Shown here piece after piece: positions 1-7,455 of a stretch of DNA of 58,563 bases. Source of the DNA: Bacteroidota bacterium (GTDB lineage: Bacteria > Bacteroidota > Bacteroidia > Bacteroidales > Lentimicrobiaceae). The notes under the pieces were generated by a model. It saw only the letters and a list, made by a program, of their open reading frames with translations, had not been told where the DNA came from and searched no databases. Made by a program: the position numbers and the translations under genes. The number at the start of each line of letters is the position of its first letter. Within the stretch, counting starts at the first letter, position 1. The stretch spans positions 1-58,563 of the forward strand of contig JAEZNO010000035.1 in assembly GCA_023441805.1 (NCBI GenBank). Reading direction: 5' to 3'.

Positions 1-307
1 AGTCAGAATTGCCACTGGCATCAGTTATGGTAAGAGTTACAATGTTCTCACCAGTCTCAGAACAGTCGAAGCTGCTCTTTGATAATGTTAGGTTGAATGT
101 ACAGTTATCATAAGAACCATCATCCACATCAGCAGGAGTAATAGACACACTACCATTTTGATCAAGATAAACCGTGATATTCTTTGTAACAGCAACAGGT
201 AATCCATTGTCAAGCACAGTTACCGTTGCAGTCTCAGAGTCAGAATTGCCTTTAACATCAGTGACAGTGAGGGTCACAGTATTCTCACCAATATTTTCAC
301 ATGTGAA
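1..307 (-). repeat. 237-bp coding repeat (79-aa HYR-like units)
   Basis: The block starting agtcagaattgcc at position 1 recurs at 238, exactly 237 bp on. The following 70 or so bases are clearly similar (ttctcacca, tcaca.tgaa). In protein terms, a unit ending in GNSD is repeated in frame. The repeat probably continues beyond the left edge. Confidence 0.75.
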
Positions 308-1132
308 ACTATTAGGTGTAACACTCATTGAAGCGATTTCACAATTATCAAATGAACCATTATCAACATCAGAAGCCTCAATTGTAGCTACGCCTTGTTC
401 ATTAAGGTTTATTGTTATATTTTGAGCAATTGGTGTTGGAGGTACATCATCATCTGCACAAGAAATATAATATGCCCAAATGAAATTATTCCCATTTTCG
501 ACTTCAGCATAATATGGATAGTATCCACTAGTTGTATATTCAAAATCACCACCTGGAGCCCCGGTTAAGTAATACTTTTGAGAGCTTCCATCAAATGCAA
601 ATGAAGCGTATCTAAAATAAATATAAGTGTTTGAATTATTTTCTGCTTCAAGTTGGAAATAAGTAGTTTTAGTAGTTTGAGACTGAACATTAACATTAAT
701 AGAATATTCTACTTCAGCCGAAAGTTCGTTGTTATTTCCGTGGCTCCCATCGATCTTAGCTATAAATGTCACTTTTCCATCCGTAAACGTAGTATTAGCA
801 ATGCATCCACTCGTTTCACCGGTTGCAGTTAATAAAAATGTTTCACCCAAATCCCATGGGTCTATGATATAACTTATATCATAAATACTCCCATCTGATC
901 CGACTTCTAAATCCCAGGTTTCATCGGGATGGGGGAAAACGAGGTGCTGTATCAGAATGTTTACCGTTTCCCCTGGCATCCACCCGGTACCGGTGATTAT
1001 CACATTCTCGCCCGGATAGTAATCCTCCTTATCCGTCATTACACTGCATTGGCTGTAGGCACTTGCCACCCAGCCCGCAAGCAGAAAAATAAGAAGCATG
1101 CTGATGCCTCTTTTAAGTAAAGATGTTCTCAT
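1..1132 (-). CDS. Secreted repeat protein (HYR/PKD-like), N-terminal part, runs off left edge
   Basis: Partial gene: ATG at 1132 (minus strand), open to position 1, about 377 codons visible. It begins with a signal peptide (MRTSLLKRG followed by a Leu/Ile/Ala core and a likely cut after SAYSQ). An Ig-like segment follows that opens with YYPGENVIITGTGW, a motif common in bacterial surface proteins. From about residue 240 there are two copies of a roughly 79-residue beta-sandwich repeat ending TLTVTD.KGNSD / TLTITDASGNSD, with a DNA period of 237 bp. The protein is inferred to be exported and possibly surface-attached. In Bacteroidota such proteins often end in a type IX secretion sorting domain, but the C-terminus is outside the window. 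An adhesin or other extracellular role cannot be distinguished. Confidence 0.85.
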   Translation of the reverse strand, partial: MRTSLLKRGISMLLIFLLAGWVASAYSQCSVMTDKEDYYPGENVIITGTGWMPGETVNILIQHLVFPHPDETWDLEVGSDGSIYDISYIIDPWDLGETFLLTATGETSGCIANTTFTDGKVTFIAKIDGSHGNNNELSAEVEYSINVNVQSQTTKTTYFQLEAENNSNTYIYFRYASFAFDGSSQKYYLTGAPGGDFEYTTSGYYPYYAEVENGNNFIWAYYISCADDDVPPTPIAQNITINLNEQGVATIEASDVDNGSFDNCEIASMSVTPNSFTCENIGENTVTLTVTDVKGNSDSETATVTVLDNGLPVAVTKNITVYLDQNGSVSITPADVDDGSYDNCTFNLTLSKSSFDCSETGENIVTLTITDASGNSD

Positions 1133-1534
1133 AATTGATTATTTGTTTGTTAATATTTTATTGTTTTCCGGCATAATCTCTCCCTTGCTATTATGCCTGA
1201 TTTGTGTGAAGAGCATCACAATTTTGATTACCAATCTTTTACCATTGAGCAGTCCGAGGAATTTATAGTAAAAGTACAGTCCACAAGTTAAATATGTCAA
1301 TACGTGTTTATACTTAAATTGTTTATCAATATCTTACGTCCTATGGTAGTATTTTCCGAATTCTTTTAATGAGAAATTGTCTCCAACATAAGTCGATTTA
1401 AAACCTATAATTGTTTTTAAGGTTCATCCAACACCGAACTGCGTTAGTTGTGGTCACAGGTTTACTTATAACCTACAAATGTGTTTAGGGTTCATCTCTG
1501 GAATTTTTATAATTTCGCAGAAAAAAATACCGGC
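1133..1534. other. Intergenic region between divergent genes, with inverted and direct repeats
   Basis: No gene is visible. The region holds an 8-bp inverted repeat GGCATAAT/ATTATGCC (1170-1177 and 1190-1197, 12-nt loop). It also holds two imperfect 27-nt direct copies starting AACCTA and ending GGTTCATC (1402-1428 and 1470-1496). A possible -7 element TAATTTCG lies near 1510-1517, ahead of the amidohydrolase start at 1535. These look like regulatory DNA for one or both flanking genes, but no regulator can be named. Confidence 0.5.
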
Positions 1535-3214
1535 ATGCGATCACATCTGATCTGTATATTTGCTTCCATAATGATAGTCTCAGCTTGTAATAATGGTAAA
1601 ACCACTGTCGATCTGATAGTTAGAAATGCAATCGTCTATACTGCCGATAGTGCTTTTACTCTGCATACCACAATAGCTGTCGATCGTGGTAAAATTGTCG
1701 CTGTTGGTGATGATATTACCATCAACGATACTTATCAATCTGATTCTGTTTTCGATGCATCCGGACATGCCATCTATCCGGGATTTATTGATCCTCACAG
1801 TCACTTCTATGGTTATGCTTTAAATCATCAGTATGCCGACCTGCGAGAGACAAAATCACTCAAGGATATGATCACAGCTGTCCTCAAACATCAAGAATCT
1901 AACCAGTCAGAATGGATTGTAGGCAGGGGATGGGATCAAAACAAGTGGCCTGACCAAAGTTTCCCTGATAATACAGCACTCAACGAGCTTTTCCCGGATA
2001 ACCCTGTTGTGCTTATCAGAGTTGATGGACATGCTGTATTGGTTAATCAGGCTGCAATAGACAGGGCAGGACTAAAACCTGAACAATTTGTAAGTACCAA
2101 AAAGAGTAAAGCCATCGAAGAAACAATGCAGGAGTTAGCCGGCCAGGCACAGATAAATAAAGGTAAGTTTACCGGAATTTTCTTTGAGTCTTTGGCCGAT
2201 TCTTTTCGCAATTTGATTCCCGAGCCTTCAGGAAAGGTTCTTGCCGATATGTTGATAAAATCAGCTTCCGAATGCCATGAAACCGGGCTTACTATGGTTA
2301 GTGAGGCCGGTGCCGATGCTTCGCTGATTGATGTTTATGATAGTCTGCTTTCGGGAGACAATTTTCTGATGTCATTATACATCATGCTGAATCCCACTGA
2401 TGAAAACGTTGTACGGTTCATTAAACGAGGTCCTGTGCGTAAGGATAAGATGAACATCAGATCAATAAAGTTGTATGCTGATGGGGCTTTGGGATCAAGG
2501 GGTGCATGCTTATTAAAGCCTTATAGTGATGATCCCGGCAACTATGGAATGATGACTATTACTCCTGAAGAACTTGGTAAATGGTGTATCCTTGCATACG
2601 ATAATGGATACCAAATTAATACTCATGCCATAGGCGATTCGGCTAACCGCATGGTGCTTGATGTTTACAGTGATTATCTGCTGCCGGGAAATGATTTAAG
2701 GTGGAGAATTGAGCATGCTCAGGTGGTTGATCCAAATGATATCTCAAAATTCGGTGAATTTGCCATTATCCCTTCAGTGCAGGCCACCCATGCTACTTCA
2801 GATATGTATTGGGCACGACAAAGATTAGGCAGAAGGATAAGAGATGCATATGCTTACCGTAATCTCATGAAACAGAACGGTTGGCTGCCAAACGGTACTG
2901 ATTTCCCGATTGAAAATATTAATCCTCTCCATACTTTTTACGCTGCTGTAGTAAGAAAAGATCTGTTTGGAAATCCACCTAAAGGATGGCAACGTGAAAA
3001 TGCCCTCACACGTCAGCAGGCCCTTCGAAGTATCACAATTTGGGCAGCTAAAGCCTGCTTCGAAGAAGATCGCCGCGGAAGTCTGGAGCCGGGTAAGAAT
3101 GCCGATTTCGTTATCCTCGACAGGGATATCATGCAGGTTCCTGATGACCAGATACCCCAGGCAAAAGTTCTTAGAACTTACATTGATGGTAAAGCAGTCT
3201 ACACAAGAAATTAA
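1535..3214 (+). CDS. Exported lipoprotein amidohydrolase, YtcJ-like
   Basis: Product of 559 aa, metal-dependent amidohydrolase of the Amidohydrolase_3/YtcJ family. ATG 1535 is preferred over the upstream in-frame GTG at 1481. It gives a lipoprotein signal (MRSHLICIFASIMIVSAC, lipobox VSAC), and a possible promoter lies just upstream. Metal-site motifs are visible in order: DPHSH early, the family motif LYADGALGSRG mid-protein, then NTHAIGD, RIEHAQ and NGTDFP near the end. Family members hydrolyse amide or imide bonds, but the substrate is unknown here. The lipobox places it on the periplasmic side or the outer membrane. It stands alone, followed after about 140 bp by thioredoxin-like genes. 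Confidence 0.88.
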   Translation: MRSHLICIFASIMIVSACNNGKTTVDLIVRNAIVYTADSAFTLHTTIAVDRGKIVAVGDDITINDTYQSDSVFDASGHAIYPGFIDPHSHFYGYALNHQYADLRETKSLKDMITAVLKHQESNQSEWIVGRGWDQNKWPDQSFPDNTALNELFPDNPVVLIRVDGHAVLVNQAAIDRAGLKPEQFVSTKKSKAIEETMQELAGQAQINKGKFTGIFFESLADSFRNLIPEPSGKVLADMLIKSASECHETGLTMVSEAGADASLIDVYDSLLSGDNFLMSLYIMLNPTDENVVRFIKRGPVRKDKMNIRSIKLYADGALGSRGACLLKPYSDDPGNYGMMTITPEELGKWCILAYDNGYQINTHAIGDSANRMVLDVYSDYLLPGNDLRWRIEHAQVVDPNDISKFGEFAIIPSVQATHATSDMYWARQRLGRRIRDAYAYRNLMKQNGWLPNGTDFPIENINPLHTFYAAVVRKDLFGNPPKGWQRENALTRQQALRSITIWAAKACFEEDRRGSLEPGKNADFVILDRDIMQVPDDQIPQAKVLRTYIDGKAVYTRN

Positions 3215-3357
3215 TCTGATCAAACGAGTAACTGCTGATTTCATAACTTCACTCCAAACCATAATTCAAATAGTTCGTTCTGCCAATGGTTCGACTAATC
3301 TCCTGTTTCGCTATGTTTTTAAACAATTTCCTTCCTTAATGCGTTATTACGCATTCT

Positions 3358-3873
3358 ATGAGAAAGATATTGAAAATAGTAGCTGCGGTAATTTTCTTCC
3401 TTATATCGACGCCCATATTGTTATCAGCTCAGTTGAAAACTGTGGCCGATATTCCGGTTGTTGATTATGAGGGTTTGAAGCCTCTTCTTGAAAAACATAA
3501 TGACACAATTTATATTGTGAACTTCTGGGCAACCTGGTGTGGTCCATGCATTAAAGAGTTGCCTTATTTTCAGCAAATTCATGATAAATATCGTGATCAG
3601 AAAATTAAAGTCATTCTGGTCAGCCTTGACTTTTACAAACAAATTGAATCGCGACTCCTTCCTTTCATAATAAAGAATAAAGTCACACCACAGATTGTTC
3701 TATTAAATGATCCTGCATCAAATAAGTGGATCGATAAGATTGATGCTGACTGGTCGGGAGGATTGCCTGCGACTATGTTCTACAATCGCGATAAACGGTT
3801 GTTTTATGAGAAGGAATTTACTCTGGAGGAGATTGAAGAAACTATTCGGGTATTACAGTCAGATACTATGTAA
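3358..3873 (+). CDS. Exported thioredoxin-like (TlpA/ResA-type) oxidoreductase
   Basis: Product of 171 aa. A hydrophobic N-terminus ending LLSAQ is a cleavable signal peptide, so the protein should act in the periplasm. The thioredoxin fold carries the redox motif WCGPC at residues 60-64 in the context NFWATWCGPCIKELP. The cis-Pro loop is probably GGLPATMF. Family members reduce disulfides in apocytochromes or other exported proteins. A second exported thioredoxin-fold protein follows 114 bp downstream, but there is no cytochrome-maturation gene nearby to fix the role. Confidence 0.88.
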   Translation: MRKILKIVAAVIFFLISTPILLSAQLKTVADIPVVDYEGLKPLLEKHNDTIYIVNFWATWCGPCIKELPYFQQIHDKYRDQKIKVILVSLDFYKQIESRLLPFIIKNKVTPQIVLLNDPASNKWIDKIDADWSGGLPATMFYNRDKRLFYEKEFTLEEIEETIRVLQSDTM

Positions 3874-3987
3874 GTACTTAAGCTGATGAGTGTAAATAAG
3901 TTTAAAATGGATAATTATCTGTCAGAAGGAAGAATTCAACTAATTGTAATTTATAATCAAATTGTTAAACCATTATCAAAATTAACC

Positions 3988-4593
3988 ATGAAAAAATCAA
4001 TCTTAGCTATAACCATGATGCTTTTCGTCGCAGTGAGAGTAATTGGACAGGGATATAATGTTGGTGACGTTGCATCTGATTTTAAGCTGAAAAATGTAGA
4101 CGGGAAAATGGTATCCTTAGCCGACTATAAAGATGCCAAGGGATATATCGTTATCTTCACATGTAATCATTGTCCGTATGCAAAATTGTATGAGGACAGA
4201 ATCAATGCACTTAATAAGAAGTATGCACCGATGGGTTATCCGGTAATAGCAATTAATCCTAATGATCCTGCAGTTCAACCTGAGGACAGTTTTGAGAATA
4301 TGATAGTACGTGCTAAGGAAAAGAATTTCACATTCCCTTATCTCTTTGACGAAGGTCAAAAAGTCCTTCCAAAGTTTGGTGCTACTAAAACACCTCACGT
4401 ATATCTGTTACAGAAGACCGGCAACGGCAATAAAGTAGCTTATATTGGAGCAATTGACGATAACCATCAGGACGAATCGGCAGTTACTGAACGCTATGTT
4501 GAAAACGCTATCGCATCTCTCGAAAAAGGTAAACAGCCTGAGCCAAGTACTACTAAAGCGATAGGATGTTCAATAAAATTTGCGCAGAAATAA
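3988..4593 (+). CDS. Exported redoxin/thioredoxin-family protein (CNHC motif)
   Basis: Product of 201 aa, AhpC/TSA-like redoxin. ATG 3988 is chosen over the upstream in-frame ATG at 3886. It gives a clean signal peptide (MKKSILAITMMLFVAVRVIGQ), and the extra 34 residues from 3886 look non-coding. The redox motif is C59-N-H-C62 in the context FTCNHCPYAKLYEDR, typical of a Bacteroidota family of periplasmic thioredoxin-like proteins. A later segment (GATKTPHVYLL) supplies the cis-Pro loop. It probably reduces exported substrates or peroxides; the exact activity is unknown. tRNA-Arg follows, convergent. Confidence 0.85.
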   Translation: MKKSILAITMMLFVAVRVIGQGYNVGDVASDFKLKNVDGKMVSLADYKDAKGYIVIFTCNHCPYAKLYEDRINALNKKYAPMGYPVIAINPNDPAVQPEDSFENMIVRAKEKNFTFPYLFDEGQKVLPKFGATKTPHVYLLQKTGNGNKVAYIGAIDDNHQDESAVTERYVENAIASLEKGKQPEPSTTKAIGCSIKFAQK

Positions 4594-4632
4594 GTGTAAA
4601 GAAATCAGGGTTTAGGCAAACCCAACATGCAT

Positions 4633-4669
4633 AAAAAAAACGGCTAGCGTCTGCTAACCGTTTTTTTTT
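4633..4669 (-). terminator. Hairpin terminator after tRNA-Arg, possibly bidirectional
   Basis: The inverted repeat cggctagc-gtct-gctaaccg is flanked by A-runs and T-runs. On the minus strand the stem pairs fully with one G-U and is followed by a U-run, fitting termination of tRNA-Arg. On the plus strand the same position is a C-A mismatch, so use by the upstream redoxin gene is possible but weaker. Confidence 0.75.
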
Positions 4670-4672
4670 GTG

Positions 4673-4746
4673 TGACTCCGACAGGATTCAAACCTGTAAC
4701 CTTCTGATCCGTAGTCAGATGCTCTATTCAGTTGAGCCACGGAGCC
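4673..4746 (-). tRNA. tRNA-Arg (anticodon ACG)
   Basis: The 74-nt cloverleaf reads on the minus strand from ggctccg (acceptor) to cggagtc plus discriminator A. The anticodon stem TCTGA/TCAGA encloses the loop CTACGGA, giving anticodon ACG (inosine-modified in bacteria, reading CGN). The T-loop TTTGAAT is present and CCA is not encoded. A -7 box lies 13 nt upstream of the 5' end. Confidence 0.95.
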
Positions 4747-4758
4747 GTTTTGCGGGTG

Positions 4759-4766
4759 CAAATATA
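4759..4766 (-). promoter_or_regulatory. -7 box of tRNA-Arg promoter
   Basis: TATATTTG on the minus strand matches the Bacteroidota TAnnTTTG consensus, 13 nt upstream of the tRNA 5' end. The -33 element is not clear. Confidence 0.6.
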
Positions 4767-4829
4767 CAAACTTTTCTTTTAAAAGGTAATGAAATTCCTA
4801 TTTTTGTTGCCTTAAAAATCGAAAAACTT

Positions 4830-5165
4830 ATGAATATCCCCTGGCTAAATTCTCTCCCAATTGCAATTACTGTTACCGACCGATCAGGCAAGATCATTGA
4901 AATGAATGATAAATCAGCTGAAGTATTTGCAAAAAGTGGTGGCTATGATCTTATAGGTAAGGATCTTATGGGATGTCACAACCAGCGTTCCCGCGAAATT
5001 ATTGAGTTAATGCTCAAGGAAGATAAGACTAATGCCTATACCATCGAGAAAAATGGAGTCAGGAAGTTGATATACCAAAGTCCATGGTACGAAAACGGAG
5101 AAGTAGCAGGCCTGGTTGAGATTTCAATTCAGATACCGGCTGAAATGCCACATTTTATCAGGTAA
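4830..5165 (+). CDS. Stand-alone PAS-domain protein
   Basis: Product of 111 aa. ATG 4830 is chosen because any longer reading would run through the tRNA-Arg gene on the other strand. The whole protein is one PAS domain: the opening TVTDRSGKIIEMNDKSAEVF is the usual PAS beta-strand/helix start, followed by a segment GCHNQRS with a Cys-His pair, and it ends in the strand EVAGLVEISIQI. No output domain is attached and there is no signal peptide, so it is cytoplasmic and probably senses a ligand or redox state and acts on a partner. No kinase or regulator is adjacent. Confidence 0.8.
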   Translation: MNIPWLNSLPIAITVTDRSGKIIEMNDKSAEVFAKSGGYDLIGKDLMGCHNQRSREIIELMLKEDKTNAYTIEKNGVRKLIYQSPWYENGEVAGLVEISIQIPAEMPHFIR

Positions 5166-5189
5166 GTCTTTACGATTTTACTGAGCTCT

Positions 5190-5348
5190 TTATAGTCCGG
5201 GCTGAAACGTACCACCCAGATAATAAGCCAATACCATTGGTATCCAAATATGCCTGGTGAATACACTATCTTTAAAGTTCAACGTAAGTATGAACATTCC
5301 AAATGCAACCAGAAGGAATGCAAGATCGTAAATTCTGCCTTTTTCCAT
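5190..5348 (-). CDS. Small membrane protein, 52 aa
   Basis: A short minus-strand gene: ATG at 5348, TAA at 5192-5190. The product is 52 aa starting MEKGRIYDLAFLLVAF. It has two hydrophobic segments (about residues 8-24 and 36-47) separated by a polar linker with FKDSVFTRHIW, so it is a likely two-helix inner-membrane protein. It looks real because composition and spacing are protein-like throughout and it fills an otherwise empty gap. The function is unknown. Confidence 0.6.
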   Translation of the reverse strand: MEKGRIYDLAFLLVAFGMFILTLNFKDSVFTRHIWIPMVLAYYLGGTFQPGL

Positions 5349-5536
5349 GATGATTTATAGATTGCAATGATTTGATTGTTGTTTTTCACTATAAAAGTAA
5401 AAAATAAGGACACTAACAACCAATTTTTTGAAAAAAATATTGTGTTTATAACTTGAAAGAAATGATGAGTACTAGTTTCAGTAAGTGACAGGAATGACAG
5501 CACAAAATACCGATAATTTTAACACCAAACTTTTAC

Positions 5537-5544
5537 TATATTTG
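5537..5544 (+). promoter_or_regulatory. -7 box upstream of HerA-like gene
   Basis: TATATTTG matches TAnnTTTG and lies 21 nt before the ATG at 5566. No clear TTTG is seen at the -33 distance. Confidence 0.5.
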
Positions 5545-5565
5545 TTCTCAAAGAACTAATTTACT

Positions 5566-7080
5566 ATGACAAGCAGAACTTTAATTGCCAAATCAGATAA
5601 GGAAATTCATATTGTTCCTCAAATGGCTAACCGCCATGGTCTAATTGCAGGTGCAACCGGAACAGGAAAAACTGTTAGTCTTCAGGTGCTTGCCGAAAGT
5701 TTTAGTAAACAGGGTGTACCAGTCTTTTTAACGGATATAAAGGGAGATGTATCAGGCATAAGCAAAGCCGCCATTCCCGGAGAGAAGCTGATGGCACGGG
5801 TATCAAAGCTTGAACTTGCCGATTATTCAAATCAGGCATTTCCGGTTTGTTTCTTTGATGTTTTCGGAGAAAAAGGTCATCCGATGCGTACTACCATTAG
5901 TGAAATGGGGCCGTTACTCCTCGGCCGAATGCTGAATCTTAATGATACTCAGGAAGGTGTGCTGAATATCGCTTTCAGAATTGCTGATGATAATGACCTT
6001 CTACTGATTGATTTGAAAGACCTCACAACTTTGCTCGAATACATTGGCAATAACCGCGCTAAGTTTATAACCTCGTATGGCAACATATCAGCTGCCAGTA
6101 TAGGGACTATACAGCGCAACCTGTTGGTTCTGGAAGATCAGGGTGGTGATTTCTTTTTTGGTGAACCTGCTTTTGATATCTACGACCTTTTGCAAACTGA
6201 CTCTAATGGATTGGGCATAGTCAACATTCTCGATGCAACCCGCCTTATGCAGTCACCACGCTTATATTCGACATTCATCTTGTGGTTACTCAGTGAACTC
6301 TTCGAAGAGCTTCCTGAAGCAGGCGATCTGGATAAACCTAAATTAGTTTTCTTTTTCGACGAAGCACATCTGCTTTTCGATGAAGCTCCAAGAATATTGC
6401 TAGAAAAAATAGAGCAAGTAGTTCGTCTGGTTCGTTCAAAAGGTATTGGTGTTTATTTTGTTACTCAGAACCCGCTTGATGTGCCTGACAGTGTCCTTGG
6501 TCAACTTGGTAACCGTGTGCAGCATGCTTTAAGGGCATTTACGCCACGCGATCAGAAAGCCGTAAAAGCAGCTGCAACTACTTTCCGTCAGAACCCTGCT
6601 TTTAGTGTTGAAGAAGTTATTACTCAATTGGGAGTAGGGGAGGCTCTGGTGTCTTTCCTCGATGAAAAAGGTATTCCTAATATTGTAGAAAGAGCATTTA
6701 TTCTGCCACCTGCTTCTCAAATTGGACCGATTACCGATAACGAAAGAACTCAGGTCATCCAGCGATCATCGTTAAACGGAGTTTACGAACGCAAGCTTGA
6801 CCGTGAATCGGCTTATGAGATACTCACAAAAAGAATTGATCAGGAAAATCAGACTAAATTGGCCAAGGTGGAAGCAGAACGACAAGCCAAAGAGCTAATA
6901 CAACAGCAAAAAGCTGAAGCTGCCAAACGTAAAGCCGAAAAAGCCAATCGGGGTGGTGATATCTTCAGTGATATAGCCAGTCAGACAGGTAAGGCTATAA
7001 CTCGTAATATCAGCAATGAATTAGGTAGACAATTGGTCAGAGGCATCCTTGGATCCTTCTTCAAGGGTCGTAGAAAGTAA
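5566..7080 (+). CDS. HerA-like ATPase (DUF853, YjgR family)
   Basis: Product of 504 aa, a cytoplasmic P-loop ATPase of the HerA/FtsK superfamily resembling E. coli YjgR. Walker A is GATGTGKT at residues 29-36. Walker B is in LVFFFDEAHLLF, and a downstream YFVTQNP segment serves as sensor. The C-terminal tail (about residue 420 on) is Lys/Glu/Gln-rich and likely coiled coil, ending in a basic FKGRRK. The length matches the family. Its cellular role is not established. HerA proper acts with NurA in DNA end processing, but no nuclease gene is adjacent here. Confidence 0.9.
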   Translation: MTSRTLIAKSDKEIHIVPQMANRHGLIAGATGTGKTVSLQVLAESFSKQGVPVFLTDIKGDVSGISKAAIPGEKLMARVSKLELADYSNQAFPVCFFDVFGEKGHPMRTTISEMGPLLLGRMLNLNDTQEGVLNIAFRIADDNDLLLIDLKDLTTLLEYIGNNRAKFITSYGNISAASIGTIQRNLLVLEDQGGDFFFGEPAFDIYDLLQTDSNGLGIVNILDATRLMQSPRLYSTFILWLLSELFEELPEAGDLDKPKLVFFFDEAHLLFDEAPRILLEKIEQVVRLVRSKGIGVYFVTQNPLDVPDSVLGQLGNRVQHALRAFTPRDQKAVKAAATTFRQNPAFSVEEVITQLGVGEALVSFLDEKGIPNIVERAFILPPASQIGPITDNERTQVIQRSSLNGVYERKLDRESAYEILTKRIDQENQTKLAKVEAERQAKELIQQQKAEAAKRKAEKANRGGDIFSDIASQTGKAITRNISNELGRQLVRGILGSFFKGRRK

Positions 7081-7455
7081 TAACACTGCTTCAACTAACC
7101 AATTCGAAACAAAAGGAGCAGAGTTGGTACAGAGTTGGAGCAGACAAAGTAAAGCTGAAAAATTATACTTTTCATTAAAAAACGAAAGAGGCTGTTTAGA
7201 TAGTAGCAGCCTCTTTTTTGTCATTTAATGGAAATAAGTTTCAATAGTGTGTTTAAAGTATCTCGTAACCTGATTGCAACCTGTTAAACACTTCCTTGCA
7301 ACCACCGCCGGTGGTACTTGGTAGATCGTTATATGGTTACAATCCGGTTGTTAACAGCAGACAATAAAACACCGTCTCAAGATAATCTTGTTTAATGTTG
7401 GTTCTGCCGGAAGCTTCTAAACATTAAACAGTGCACTTGTGCTTGTTTAAAGGTA
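7081..7455. other. Intergenic region rich in short repeats and palindromes
   Basis: No gene is visible. Two and a half 11-bp tandem units (gcagagttggt, acagagttgga, then gcagacaaagt) occupy 7118-7150, followed by a terminator at 7184-7218. Further on are the palindrome ACCACCGCCGGTGGT (7301-7315), CAAGATAATCTTG (7378-7390) and an 11-bp inverted repeat TGTTTAATGTT/AACATTAAACA (7389-7399 and 7420-7430). Confidence 0.6.
7184..7218 (+). terminator. Rho-independent terminator after HerA-like gene
   Basis: A stem GAGGCTG/CAGCCTC with an AAA lead-in is followed by a run of T. It lies about 105 bp past the stop codon at 7080. Confidence 0.8.

Noticed and set aside
929..1120. Open frames 174-425 and 929-1120 on the plus strand
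   Set aside because: They lie antisense inside the left-edge secreted-protein gene, whose minus-strand frame is continuous with a signal peptide and repeats.
2967..3464. 165-codon plus-strand frame overlapping the amidohydrolase and thioredoxin genes
   Set aside because: It overlaps two well-supported genes in another frame and has no recognisable domain.
4668..4829. Longer N-terminus for the PAS protein
   Set aside because: It would read through the tRNA-Arg gene; the PAS domain begins after the ATG at 4830.
5566..7080. HerA-like ATPase as part of a defence system (e.g. HerA with a nuclease or Sir2 partner)
   Set aside because: It belongs to the YjgR/DUF853 type and no partner gene is adjacent, only a PAS protein and a small membrane protein.
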